Origin: Paenibacillus glycanilyticus
GTDB taxonomy: Bacteria; Bacillota; Bacilli; Paenibacillales; Paenibacillaceae
DNA length: 54,306 nucleotides
Direction of reading: 5' to 3'
Assembly (NCBI RefSeq): GCF_030161375.1
Contig: NZ_BSSQ01000023.1
Location: 1 to 54,306, forward strand
The position numbers and the translations under genes are program-made. This document shows, piece after piece, positions 34,345-42,846 of this stretch. The notes below the pieces were generated by a model. The model was not told the DNA's origin and ran no database searches. It saw only the letters and a program-made list of their open reading frames with translations. Each line of letters opens with the position of its first letter. The stretch's first letter is position 1.

Positions 34345-34373
34345 TTGCAACCTCCGTTATGGACGTCTATAAT
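34345..34373 (+). promoter_or_regulatory. SigA promoter of uvrB-uvrA
   Basis: -35 ttgcaa (34345-34350), 17-base spacer, perfect -10 tataat (34368-34373). Confidence 0.78.
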
Positions 34374-34379
34374 AAGAGG

Positions 34380-34393
34380 GGAACACACATTCG
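34380..34393 (+). promoter_or_regulatory. Candidate LexA box upstream of uvrB
   Basis: ggaacacacattcg fits the Gram-positive SOS box CGAACRNRYGTTYG at all but two specified positions (first base, and a for g in the right arm). It lies 7-20 bases after the -10 box, where bound LexA would block transcription; uvrBA is SOS-controlled in B. subtilis. Confidence 0.65.
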
Positions 34394-34454
34394 GATATGC
34401 TATATTCTTTGATATATTGACCATAATGATTGATGAGTAAGGGAAACGGGGTGG

Positions 34455-36458
34455 ATGACGCAAGTGAGTGAGATTTCAGAACAATTGTTTCAATTAAAGT
34501 CCGACTACACGCCGCAAGGCGATCAGCCGAAGGCAATCAGACGGCTCGTTGAAGGCGTGGCTAACGGCGAAGCCAAGCAGACCTTGCTTGGCGCGACAGG
34601 TACGGGCAAGACATATACGATTGCCAATACGATCGCGGAGCTTAACCGGCCAACGCTCGTGATTGCCCATAACAAGACGCTCGCGGCACAGCTGTGCAGC
34701 GAGTTCAAAGAGTTTTTTCCGGACAATGCCGTAAGTTATTTTGTCAGCTATTATGATTATTTTCAGCCTGAGGCTTATATCCCGTCTACAGACACTTATA
34801 TTGAGAAAGATTCCAGCATTAACGACGAGATCGACAAACTGCGCCACTCCGCGACCAGCTCGCTGTTCGAACGCAGGGACGTTATTATTGTAGCGAGTGT
34901 ATCCTGTATTTACGGTCTCGGTTCGCCTTCCGAGTACGGCAGTTTGGTTCTGTCGCTTCGGGTGGGCATGGAGAAGTCCCGGGATACGATTCTTCATAAG
35001 CTGGTTGATATTCAGTACCAGCGCAATGATATTAACTTTATCCGCGGCACGTTCCGCGTGCGCGGCGATATTGTAGAGATTTTCCCGGTTGCCAATAATG
35101 AGCGGGCGATCCGGGTTGAGCTGTTTGGCGATGAGATTGAACGGATTACGGAAATCGATGTGCTTACCGGCGAGATTGTAAGCGAACGCGATCATGTTGC
35201 GATCTTCCCGGCGTCTCACTTCGTTACCCATGAAGAGACGATGAAGATTGCGCTTGGCAATATCGAGCGTGAACTAGAGGAACGTCTTGCGGAACTGCGC
35301 GAGGAAGGGAAGCTGTTGGAAGCTCAGCGCCTGGAGCAGCGTACGCGCTACGATCTCGAGATGATGGCGGAGATGGGCTTCTGCTCCGGCATTGAGAACT
35401 ATTCGGGGCCGCTGACCTTCCGGGAACGCGGAGCAACGCCGTATACGCTGATGGATTATTTTCCGGATGACATGCTGATCGTCATAGACGAATCCCACGT
35501 TACCCTGCCGCAGATTAGGGCGATGTACAACGGTGACCGCGCGCGCAAGGAAATGCTCGTGAACCACGGCTTCCGTCTGCCGTCCGCGCTGGATAACCGT
35601 CCGCTCCGCTTCGAGGAATTCGAAGAGAAGGCCGGCCAGCAAATTTACGTGTCGGCAACGCCGGGACCTTATGAGCTGGAACACTGTCCAACGATGGTAG
35701 AACAAATTATCCGTCCGACAGGCCTGCTTGATCCGATTATTGACGTGCGTCCGACGAAAGGGCAAATCGATGATTTGTTAATCGAGATCCGCGACCGGAT
35801 TGCCAAGGACGAACGGGTTCTTGTTACGACGCTCACGAAGAAGATGGCCGAAGATCTGACGGATTATTTCAAAGAGATTGGCATTAAAGTACGTTATTTG
35901 CACTCCGATATTAAGACGCTTGAGCGGATTGCGATTCTTCGGGATTTGCGGCTTGGTACGTTCCATGTCCTGGTGGGTATTAACCTGCTGAGGGAAGGGC
36001 TCGATTTGCCGGAAGTATCCCTAGTGGCGATCTTGGATGCGGACAAAGAAGGATTCCTTCGTTCCGAACGCTCGCTGATTCAGACCATTGGCCGGGCTGC
36101 GCGTAATAGTGAAGGCCGCGTAATCATGTACGGGGATAAAATTACCGACTCCATGGATAAGGCACTTAAGGAGACGGAGCGCCGCCGGACGATCCAAATT
36201 GCTTATAACGAAGAACATGGCGTTACGCCTCAGACAATCCGCAAGAAAGTGCATGACGATATAAAGGCAACAAAAGTAGCCGAGGAGAAGTCGGAGTATT
36301 TGACTGGCGTAGGAACCGGGAAGATGACGAAGAAGGAACGCCAGGCTTTGCTGCAAAGACTCGAGGCCGAGATGAAGGACGCGGCGAAAAACCTGCAGTT
36401 CGAGCGAGCTGCCGAGCTGCGTGACGCCTTGCTGGAACTGAAAGCGGAGATGGGTTAG
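34455..36458 (+). CDS. uvrB: Excinuclease ABC subunit B
   Basis: A 667-residue damage-verification helicase-like subunit of nucleotide excision repair. Walker A (GATGTGKTYT), the beta-hairpin region (SYYDYFQPEAYIPSTDTYIEKD), the DESHV box (VIDESHVTLPQ), the helicase motif IQTIGRAARN and the C-terminal UVR domain (LEAEMKDAAKNLQFERAAEL) that contacts UvrC are all present. ATG 34455 follows a close ribosome-binding site; GTG 34464 is a possible alternative with better spacing. uvrA begins 28 bp downstream in the same operon. Confidence 0.97.
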   Translation: MTQVSEISEQLFQLKSDYTPQGDQPKAIRRLVEGVANGEAKQTLLGATGTGKTYTIANTIAELNRPTLVIAHNKTLAAQLCSEFKEFFPDNAVSYFVSYYDYFQPEAYIPSTDTYIEKDSSINDEIDKLRHSATSSLFERRDVIIVASVSCIYGLGSPSEYGSLVLSLRVGMEKSRDTILHKLVDIQYQRNDINFIRGTFRVRGDIVEIFPVANNERAIRVELFGDEIERITEIDVLTGEIVSERDHVAIFPASHFVTHEETMKIALGNIERELEERLAELREEGKLLEAQRLEQRTRYDLEMMAEMGFCSGIENYSGPLTFRERGATPYTLMDYFPDDMLIVIDESHVTLPQIRAMYNGDRARKEMLVNHGFRLPSALDNRPLRFEEFEEKAGQQIYVSATPGPYELEHCPTMVEQIIRPTGLLDPIIDVRPTKGQIDDLLIEIRDRIAKDERVLVTTLTKKMAEDLTDYFKEIGIKVRYLHSDIKTLERIAILRDLRLGTFHVLVGINLLREGLDLPEVSLVAILDADKEGFLRSERSLIQTIGRAARNSEGRVIMYGDKITDSMDKALKETERRRTIQIAYNEEHGVTPQTIRKKVHDDIKATKVAEEKSEYLTGVGTGKMTKKERQALLQRLEAEMKDAAKNLQFERAAELRDALLELKAEMG

Positions 36459-36485
36459 AGACAAGGAATGGGAGGGACGTAAGAA

Positions 36486-39374
36486 GTGGCTAGCGATAAG
36501 ATTGTAATCAAAGGGGCAAGAGCCCATAATTTGAAGAATATCGATGTTACGATACCCCGCGACAAATTTGTCGTGCTGACGGGACTTAGCGGCTCCGGGA
36601 AATCCTCGCTTGCTTTCGATACGATTTATGCCGAAGGCCAGCGCAGGTACGTGGAGTCGTTGTCCGCGTATGCACGGCAGTTTCTCGGGCAGATGGAGAA
36701 GCCGGATGTCGATTCCATCGACGGTTTGTCTCCGGCGATCTCGATCGACCAGAAGACCACGAGCCGCAACCCGCGTTCGACGGTTGGTACGGTAACCGAG
36801 ATTTATGATTATTTGCGGTTGTTGTACGCACGGGTCGGAAGACCGCATTGCCCAGACCATGGCATTGAAATTACATCGCAGACTGTCGAGCAAATGGTTG
36901 ACCGTATTATGGAATACCCGGAGCGGACAAAGATGCAAATCTTGGCTCCGCTTGTTTCCGGCCGCAAAGGCGAGCATACGAAGCTGCTTGCCGATATTCA
37001 GAAGCAAGGTTATGTTCGCGTACGCGTGAACGGCGAGCTTCGCGAGTTGAGCGAGAAGATCGAGTTAGAAAAGAACAAGAAACATAATATCGAGGTTGTT
37101 ATCGACCGGATTGTCGTGAAGGCGGATATTCAAGGTCGTCTGGCGGACTCCTTGGAGACCGCGCTGAAGCTGGCCGACGGCCGCGTTATCGTAGATATTA
37201 TCGACCAGGAGGAACTGCTCTTCAGCTCCAATCTGGCATGTCCGGAATGCGGATTCAGTATTGAAGAACTGGCTCCGCGCATGTTCTCTTTCAACAGCCC
37301 GTATGGCGCTTGCCCGGATTGCGACGGACTTGGCGTGAAGATGATCGTTGACCCGGATCTGCTAGTCCCGGATACAAGCAAAGCGATTAACGACGCCGCT
37401 TTTGAAGCATGGGCGGGAAGCACGTCGAATTATTATCCGCAATTCCTTAGCGCGGTTTGTCAGCATTATCATATCCCGCAGGATGTGCCGGTATCGGATC
37501 TGACTGCGGAACAAATGAAGACGCTGATGTACGGAACGGGAGGGGAGCGGGTCCGCTTCCTGTACGAGAACGACTTTGGCCATCGGAAGGAAGCGTTTGT
37601 TCCGTTTGAAGGGATTGTTCATAATCTGGAGCGCCGTTACCGCGAGACTGCCTCTGAGGGCATTCGCGAATATATTCAAGCCTATATGAGCGCGAAACCA
37701 TGCGGAACTTGCAAAGGGCACCGTCTGAAGAAAGAAAGTCTGGCCGTTACGATTAACGAGAAGAACATCTCGTTTGTCACTTCGTTATCGATCGGCGAAG
37801 CGCAACGTTTCTTTGAATCGCTTGATTTGAATGAGAAAGAGCTCAAGATCGCGAATCTGATTCTGAAAGAAATCAACAGCCGTCTTGGATTCCTCGTGAA
37901 CGTAGGTCTGGCTTACTTATCGATGAGCCGTGCAGCGGGAACATTGTCCGGTGGCGAGGCGCAACGGATTCGTTTGGCAACGCAGATCGGCTCCAGTCTG
38001 ATGGGCGTCCTGTATATTTTGGACGAGCCGAGCATTGGCCTTCATCAGCGCGACAATGACCGTCTCATCCAGACGCTTGAGCATATGCGCAACTTAGGGA
38101 ACACGCTTATTGTCGTTGAACATGACGAGGATACGATGTTGGCAGCCGATTATATTATCGATATTGGTCCAGGGGCGGGCATTCACGGCGGTATGGTAAC
38201 CGCCGAAGGAACGCCGGAAGAGATTATGAAAGACGATAACTCGTTAACCGGACAATATTTGAGCGGCAAGAAGTTTATCGAAGTTCCGCTGGAACGCCGC
38301 AAGACCGGGGACAAATGGCTGGAGATTCGCGGTGCCAAGGAAAATAACCTTCGTGGCGTGAATGTGAAGATTCCGCTTGGCATCTTTACCGCCGTTACCG
38401 GCGTATCCGGTTCTGGCAAATCCACGCTTGTTAACGAGATTCTATATAAGACGCTTGCCCGCGATTTGAACAAGGCGAAAGTGCGTCCCGGCGAATATAA
38501 GGAATTGCGTGGTCTTGAACATCTGGAGAAAGTAATTGATATTGACCAGTCTCCGATTGGCCGTACTCCGCGTTCGAACCCGGCCACTTACACGGGCGTA
38601 TTCGACGATGTACGCGATCTTTACTCCACGACTAACGAAGCGAAGGTCCGCGGCTACAAGAAAGGCCGGTTCAGCTTTAACGTCAAGGGCGGTCGTTGCG
38701 AAGCGTGCAGAGGCGATGGCATTATTAAGATCGAGATGCACTTCCTACCGGATGTCTACGTTCCTTGCGAGATTTGCAAAGGCAAACGTTATAACCGCGA
38801 GACGCTGGAAGTGAAGTACAAGAGCAAGAACATTGCCGAGGTACTGGAAATGACAATCGAAGATGCAACCAAGTTCTTTGAGAACATTCCTCGTATCCAC
38901 CGGAAGCTGCAGACGCTGCTTGATGTAGGCCTTGGTTATATGACGTTGGGTCAGCCGGCAACTACCTTATCAGGCGGTGAAGCACAACGCGTCAAGCTGG
39001 CTTCCGAATTGTATCGGCGCAGTACCGGCAAGACGCTTTATATCCTTGATGAGCCTACAACCGGGCTTCATGTCGATGATATCGACCGCTTGCTTACCGT
39101 ATTGCACCGATTGGTGGATTCCGGAGAGTCCGTCCTTGTTATCGAGCACAATCTTGACGTTATTAAGACGGCCGATTATCTGATTGACCTCGGTCCGGAA
39201 GGCGGTAACGGCGGCGGAGCAATCGTCGCTTCAGGTACGCCGGAAGCTGTCGTGAAGGTAGACGGTTCTTATACCGGCAAGTACTTGAAGCCGATTATGG
39301 AGCGTGACCGGGAACGTACGGTAAATAAGTATCGTGCAGCTGAGCCAAGCGTAGCGGCATCCGTTGTAGAATAA
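36486..39374 (+). CDS. uvrA: Excinuclease ABC subunit A
   Basis: A 962-residue dimeric damage-recognition ATPase with two ABC modules. Walker A motifs are GLSGSGKSS (near residue 33) and GVSGSGKST (near 640). Signature motifs are LSGGEAQRIRLA and LSGGEAQRVKLA. Zinc-binding modules are present at CPECGFS...CPDCDGLG and CEACRGDG...CEICKGKRYN. Length is slightly above the usual 940 because of a C-terminal tail. The start is GTG 36486, preceded by gggaggg. It forms the uvrBA operon and is closed by a terminator. Confidence 0.98.
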   Translation: MASDKIVIKGARAHNLKNIDVTIPRDKFVVLTGLSGSGKSSLAFDTIYAEGQRRYVESLSAYARQFLGQMEKPDVDSIDGLSPAISIDQKTTSRNPRSTVGTVTEIYDYLRLLYARVGRPHCPDHGIEITSQTVEQMVDRIMEYPERTKMQILAPLVSGRKGEHTKLLADIQKQGYVRVRVNGELRELSEKIELEKNKKHNIEVVIDRIVVKADIQGRLADSLETALKLADGRVIVDIIDQEELLFSSNLACPECGFSIEELAPRMFSFNSPYGACPDCDGLGVKMIVDPDLLVPDTSKAINDAAFEAWAGSTSNYYPQFLSAVCQHYHIPQDVPVSDLTAEQMKTLMYGTGGERVRFLYENDFGHRKEAFVPFEGIVHNLERRYRETASEGIREYIQAYMSAKPCGTCKGHRLKKESLAVTINEKNISFVTSLSIGEAQRFFESLDLNEKELKIANLILKEINSRLGFLVNVGLAYLSMSRAAGTLSGGEAQRIRLATQIGSSLMGVLYILDEPSIGLHQRDNDRLIQTLEHMRNLGNTLIVVEHDEDTMLAADYIIDIGPGAGIHGGMVTAEGTPEEIMKDDNSLTGQYLSGKKFIEVPLERRKTGDKWLEIRGAKENNLRGVNVKIPLGIFTAVTGVSGSGKSTLVNEILYKTLARDLNKAKVRPGEYKELRGLEHLEKVIDIDQSPIGRTPRSNPATYTGVFDDVRDLYSTTNEAKVRGYKKGRFSFNVKGGRCEACRGDGIIKIEMHFLPDVYVPCEICKGKRYNRETLEVKYKSKNIAEVLEMTIEDATKFFENIPRIHRKLQTLLDVGLGYMTLGQPATTLSGGEAQRVKLASELYRRSTGKTLYILDEPTTGLHVDDIDRLLTVLHRLVDSGESVLVIEHNLDVIKTADYLIDLGPEGGNGGGAIVASGTPEAVVKVDGSYTGKYLKPIMERDRERTVNKYRAAEPSVAASVVE

Positions 39375-39379
39375 ATTAG

Positions 39380-39430
39380 ATGCAAAGAGACTATCCTTCA
39401 TAAGTATGGGGGAGAGTCTCTTTTGCATAA
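39380..39430 (+). terminator. Terminator after uvrA
   Basis: Stem atgcaaagagact/agtctcttttgcat (one bulged T), with the T run inside the descending arm. Confidence 0.83.
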
Positions 39431-39540
39431 TGAGTTATAAATAGGGGTAGAGATGGACAAATTAACTTGCAGGATAGATGAATTTTCTCGTGCAAAATGT
39501 GGGAAAAGGTGACAAACTTGTTACGAATTCTGAATCGGAC

Positions 39541-39569
39541 TTGCATCATTTGCCACTTGAAGATAACAT
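39541..39569 (+). promoter_or_regulatory. Candidate SigA promoter of the DUF2759 gene
   Basis: -35 ttgcat (39541-39546), 17-base spacer, -10 taacat (39564-39569), 42 bases before the start codon. Confidence 0.5.
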
Positions 39570-39611
39570 AGAGGTAATATAGGCTACGTGCGAATAAAAG
39601 GGGGTCACTCG

Positions 39612-39830
39612 ATGTTTTTGGCAGCAGAAGAAGCAGCTAAATCGACCAGTAACATCAATACATTTGACTGGTTTATGCTTGCATTTACCATTTTGATCTT
39701 GATCGGCTTTGTACGTTTGGTAACAGCCAGCCCTAAGAAAAATATCTTTGCAATCGGATTCACTACGGTATCGCTTGCCTTGTTCCTGTACATAGACTAC
39801 ATCATGATTGTTAAAGTTTGGATGGCATAA
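39612..39830 (+). CDS. Small membrane protein, DUF2759-like
   Basis: A 72-residue protein with two predicted transmembrane helices (WFMLAFTILILIGFVRLV and FTTVSLALFLYIDYIMIV) separated by a short basic loop (TASPKKN). Size and pattern resemble the DUF2759 family of Bacillales, which has no known function. ATG 39612 is chosen because aaaaggggg lies just upstream; an in-frame GTG at 39588 would add eight residues. It is a single-gene unit with its own candidate promoter and an unusually strong terminator array behind it. Confidence 0.75.
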   Translation: MFLAAEEAAKSTSNINTFDWFMLAFTILILIGFVRLVTASPKKNIFAIGFTTVSLALFLYIDYIMIVKVWMA

Positions 39831-39836
39831 CATACG

Positions 39837-39868
39837 AAAGCCTGCCGGCTCGCCCGGCAGGCTTTATT
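39837..39868 (+). terminator. Terminator 1 after the DUF2759 gene
   Basis: Perfect 12-bp stem aaagcctgccgg/ccggcaggcttt with a 5-base loop, then att. Confidence 0.87.
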
Positions 39869-39872
39869 ACTT

Positions 39873-39925
39873 AAATGCGCTGGTTCATTTTCCGAGAGGA
39901 CAATGAACCAGCGCATTTTTATTTT
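39873..39925 (+). terminator. Terminator 2, perfect 17-bp hairpin
   Basis: A 17-bp perfect stem (39873-39889 with 39902-39918; core gcgctggttcatt) and a 12-base loop, followed by ttattttg. It begins only 4 bases after terminator 1 and ends just before the promoter of the ArsR-type gene. Confidence 0.85.
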
Positions 39926-39933
39926 GCTGCCGA

Positions 39934-39962
39934 TTGACAGGAGAACGTTCATCCTTTAATAT
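39934..39962 (+). promoter_or_regulatory. SigA promoter of the ArsR-type regulator gene
   Basis: Consensus -35 ttgaca (39934-39939), 17-base spacer, -10 taatat (39957-39962). A perfect 12-base palindrome atctaattagat follows at 39977-39988 and may be an operator. Confidence 0.65.
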
Positions 39963-40022
39963 CTTATTTAATAATCATCTAATTAGATAAACGTTAAATT
40001 TGTTGAGTGGAAAGGAGTGAGA

Positions 40023-40634
40023 ATGATAATGCAATTAGATAAGGTTGTAAATTACCATAAAGCGCTGGCAGACCCGACACGCATCCGATTGCTTATTTTA
40101 CTGGCAGAAGGAGAGCTGAATGGCCAAGTATTAGCTGAGAAGCTTGGAGTAACGCCCGCTACCGTTACCCATCATGCGGCTAAACTTCGTGAAGCGAGCT
40201 TAATTAATGAGCGCCGAGACAAGAATACCATTTACTTCTCTTTGAACGATTACTTTATTAAGAACGGTTCACATGCAGCAGCAAACCTGATTTACCGGAC
40301 ATCCAACCAGAAGGGAGGAGAAGAACAAATGAATGAGGAACTCGATCGCATGAAGAAGTCCGTCATCAAAAACTTCTTTACCGCTAACGGTCAGCTGAAG
40401 TCGATTCCGGCACAGCTCAAGAAGAAGCTTATTGTCCTCGAGTATATGGTTTCCCAGCTCGAGAAGGGGCGTAAGTACACGGAGAAAGAATTGAACGAAT
40501 TCATCAAAGGTTTCCACCAAGATTTCGCAACGATCCGCCGCGAATTTATTATGCATCAATTCATGTTCCGCGAGAGCGAAATCTACGAGCTTAACCCCCA
40601 GGAGATTTGGGCGAAGTGGGACTCGTTGTCTTAA
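40023..40634 (+). CDS. ArsR-family transcriptional regulator with DUF2087-like C-terminus
   Basis: A 203-residue DNA-binding regulator. The N-terminal winged helix-turn-helix spans about residues 5-85 (HKALADPTRIRLLILLAEGE, then LAEKLGVTPATVTHHAAKLREA and the wing ERRDKNTIYFSL). No CxC metal site of ArsR/SmtB type is visible in the recognition-helix region. The C-terminal half (about 110-203: VIKNFFTANGQLKSIPAQLKKK, FIKGFHQDFATIRREFIMHQF) resembles DUF2087, often fused to such domains. Ligand unknown. ATG 40023 follows aaaggag; ATG 40029 is equally possible. It probably shares a transcript with the phosphatase gene 29 bp downstream. Confidence 0.85.
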   Translation: MIMQLDKVVNYHKALADPTRIRLLILLAEGELNGQVLAEKLGVTPATVTHHAAKLREASLINERRDKNTIYFSLNDYFIKNGSHAAANLIYRTSNQKGGEEQMNEELDRMKKSVIKNFFTANGQLKSIPAQLKKKLIVLEYMVSQLEKGRKYTEKELNEFIKGFHQDFATIRREFIMHQFMFRESEIYELNPQEIWAKWDSLS

Positions 40635-40663
40635 ATTACGTTGTGATGCAGGTGAACTGATCA

Positions 40664-41266
40664 ATGAGTATCACTTTCTTTCTTGTCAGACATGCGTTAA
40701 AAGAAAAGGCCATTGGTGATGTTACGCTTACAGATGAGGGGATAAAGCAAGCGGCATCTACAGCGAAACATTTCAAGTATCTGCCTGTTACAGCGATCTA
40801 TTCCAGTCCGCTTCGAAGAGCTAAAGAAACCGCTGAATGTATTGCGCACACGAATAAATTGCAAGTAGCGGTCGACGATCGTTTGCGTGAACGCGCAAAT
40901 TGGGGAGATCTTCAAGGACAAACATTTGAAGAGTTTATTGCCATGTGGGAGCGTGGCACGTACGAACCAGAATATATCCCGCCTATAGGCGACACGTCAA
41001 AGCAGGCCGGAGAACGATTAGCCTTGTTAATAACGCAGTTAGCAGGAGAACATCCTTCCCAAAGTAATGTTGTATTGGTGACTCATGGCGGACTGATAAC
41101 CGATTTTCTCGTACATCATTTTCCTAGCCACGAACTTAATGTTCTCCATCCTGACTTTGTTTCCGTCCAGAGCCAATTGATCCCGGAGTGTTCCGTAACC
41201 ACTCTAAGCTATGATAGGGGTAGGTTCAACATAGTAGACTTTGCCTCCGTCGACCATTTGAATTAA
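40664..41266 (+). CDS. Histidine phosphatase superfamily protein
   Basis: A 200-residue phosphoglycerate-mutase-like enzyme. The catalytic phosphohistidine motif is LVRHA (RHA in place of the more common RHG). Further conserved elements are YSSPLRRAKETAE, RLRERANWGDLQG, and the second catalytic His in VTHGGLITDF. Substrate cannot be predicted; such proteins dephosphorylate sugars, nucleotides or other small molecules. No export signal. It lies 29 bp behind the ArsR-type regulator and is probably cotranscribed with it. Confidence 0.87.
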   Translation: MSITFFLVRHALKEKAIGDVTLTDEGIKQAASTAKHFKYLPVTAIYSSPLRRAKETAECIAHTNKLQVAVDDRLRERANWGDLQGQTFEEFIAMWERGTYEPEYIPPIGDTSKQAGERLALLITQLAGEHPSQSNVVLVTHGGLITDFLVHHFPSHELNVLHPDFVSVQSQLIPECSVTTLSYDRGRFNIVDFASVDHLN

Positions 41267-41279
41267 TTGTATTCAATTA

Positions 41280-41316
41280 AAACAGCCTGCCCGGCTTAAG
41301 CCAGGCAGGCTGTTTA
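41280..41316 (+). terminator. Terminator after the histidine phosphatase gene
   Basis: Long stem aaacagcctgcc/ggcaggctgttt with an inner ggctt/aagcc helix across one mismatch. The T run is only three bases. Confidence 0.72.
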
Positions 41317-41330
41317 CGTCTACTCTAAAT

Positions 41331-41499
41331 TAATTAGTTAAAAATATTGGAGCGTAGCAAGAGAATGATTTCTGGAGAAACGGAGTGTTCGCCTTTGACC
41401 GAGGATTTCCACCGCTATGCGGTTAATTCGAAGAAATACTCGGTCAACAGCGATCGGAAGAAACATTCTCTTGCGAAGCGCCGGATTTTTGACTAATTA
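41331..41499. repeat. 169-bp imperfect inverted repeat with internal hairpin
   Basis: The arms 41331-41375 and 41457-41499 are inverted copies with few mismatches: taattagt...aaaaat at the ends, then gg.gc..gcaagagaatg, then tttct. Between them lies a second hairpin, ttgaccgag/ctcggtcaa (41395-41403 with 41439-41447), continued by atttc/gaaat and accgc/gcggt around a tat loop. It sits between convergent genes, and its right tip supplies the stop codon of the isomerase. It may be a miniature inverted-repeat element, a dispersed repeat, a structured RNA or an outsize bidirectional terminator. Confidence 0.8.
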
Positions 41500-42465
41500 T
41501 ACCCACCACATATCTCCAACAGGCTCTTTAATCAGAACTTGCTGCAGGTTTTGAACAGCTTTGGAGAAACCTTCTTCAACGGACATCAGGCCGTCTTCAT
41601 GCTCAATGCTGACAACGTAGTCGTAACCAACAAGGCGCAGCGTGCTGATGATGTCTGCCCAAGTTTTCAGATCGTGACCGAAACCAACTGAGCGGAACTG
41701 CCAAGCGCGGTCCAGCATCAGAGTGTAGGACTGCATGTCCGTTACGCCGTGTTTGTTTACGTTGTTGTAGTCAATCGTTGTATCTTTTGCATGGAAGTGG
41801 TGGATCGCATTTTCGCGGCCCAGGATTTTGATCGCTTCAACAGGGTCAATACCTTGCCACCACATATGGGATGGGTCAAGGTTAGCGCCAATCGCGTTGC
41901 CAGCTGCTTCACGAAGGCGAAGCAGGGTAGCAGGCGTATGAACGGAGAAGCCACCATGCAGCTCGAGGCCGATTTTTACGCCGTTTTTCTCGGCAATACC
42001 GCCGATTTCAGACCAATATGGAATAACTTTTTTCTCCCATTGCCATGCGAGGATTTCTTGGAAATCGTTTGGCCATGGAGCAACCGGCCAGTTCGGATAT
42101 TTAGCGTCCTCATGGTCGCCAGGGCAGCCGGAGAATGTATTAACAACCGGCACTTCCAGACGGTTAGCCAGTTCGATTGTTTTGCGGATCGTTGCGTCAT
42201 CAGCGCTGGAGATCGCTTTTTGCGGGTGAAGCGGATTGGCATGGCAGCTCAGTGCGCTGATGATCAATCCACGCGATTCTACCGCATGTTTAAACGCTTT
42301 CAATTTACCTGCATCCGCAAGCAATGTATCGGGATCGCAATGCGCGTTACCCGGGTAACCGCCAGTACCGAGTTCAACGGCTTCAAGACCTTTGGCAGCG
42401 ATATAGTCGAGAGCTTCTTCGAAAGGTTTTTGCGAGAAAAGTACAGCGAATACGCCTAATTTCAT
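41497..42465 (-). CDS. Sugar phosphate isomerase/epimerase (xylose isomerase-like TIM barrel)
   Basis: A 322-residue enzyme of the AP endonuclease 2/IolE-like superfamily. The chain begins MKLGVFAVLFSQKPFEEALDY and has the metal and substrate motifs expected for the barrel: LELHGGFSVHTPATLLRL, NLDPSHMWWQG, IHHFHAKDT and VSIEHEDG. The fold suggests a divalent-metal isomerase or epimerase; the true substrate is unknown. A ribosome-binding site (aggaggt on the minus strand) precedes the start. It is a single-gene unit on the minus strand, and a tataat box on that strand at 42498-42503 may be its -10. Its last codon and stop overlap the inverted repeat. Confidence 0.9.
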   Translation of the reverse strand: MKLGVFAVLFSQKPFEEALDYIAAKGLEAVELGTGGYPGNAHCDPDTLLADAGKLKAFKHAVESRGLIISALSCHANPLHPQKAISSADDATIRKTIELANRLEVPVVNTFSGCPGDHEDAKYPNWPVAPWPNDFQEILAWQWEKKVIPYWSEIGGIAEKNGVKIGLELHGGFSVHTPATLLRLREAAGNAIGANLDPSHMWWQGIDPVEAIKILGRENAIHHFHAKDTTIDYNNVNKHGVTDMQSYTLMLDRAWQFRSVGFGHDLKTWADIISTLRLVGYDYVVSIEHEDGLMSVEEGFSKAVQNLQQVLIKEPVGDMWWV

Positions 42466-42846
42466 TTCTTATTACCTCCTAAGGTTTGGGTGATCCTATT
42501 ATATCATTCTACTTCGCGGGATACCTCATTTTTGCAAAAGAAAAACCAAAATCGCATACAAACTAGGCAATTCAAATGAAAGCAGTTAAATCTAGCAGCC
42601 GAAGAGCCTGTTGAACGTGATTATATTAATGGACTCAACAAGTGCGAGGGTTTGAATATTTACAAAAAAATAATTAATAGATGAGCAATAAAGAACTTAT
42701 GGCATCGTTCTATTTGAGTAGTTAAATTTTAGGTAAATAAAACCCATTTTTTTCTTGTTACCTAGTGCCTTTGCATGATACATTTAGAATGGATTTCCTA
42801 TTAATGGATTCTTGTTTTTTATTGCTTCTGGGAGAGTGATAGAGTA
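42466..42846. other. 381-bp divergent intergenic region without a gene
   Basis: AT-rich spacer between the divergent isomerase and protease genes. On the minus strand tataat (42498-42503) is a likely -10 for the isomerase, without a clear -35. On the plus strand ttgtta (42755-42760) and tacatt (42779-42784), 18 bases apart, are a weak candidate for the protease promoter. No open frame, RNA gene or strong hairpin was recognised. Confidence 0.5.

Noticed and set aside
39943..39950. gaacgttc as a LexA site in the ArsR-type gene promoter
   Set aside because: The half-sites touch; the Gram-positive LexA box needs four bases between gaac and gttc.
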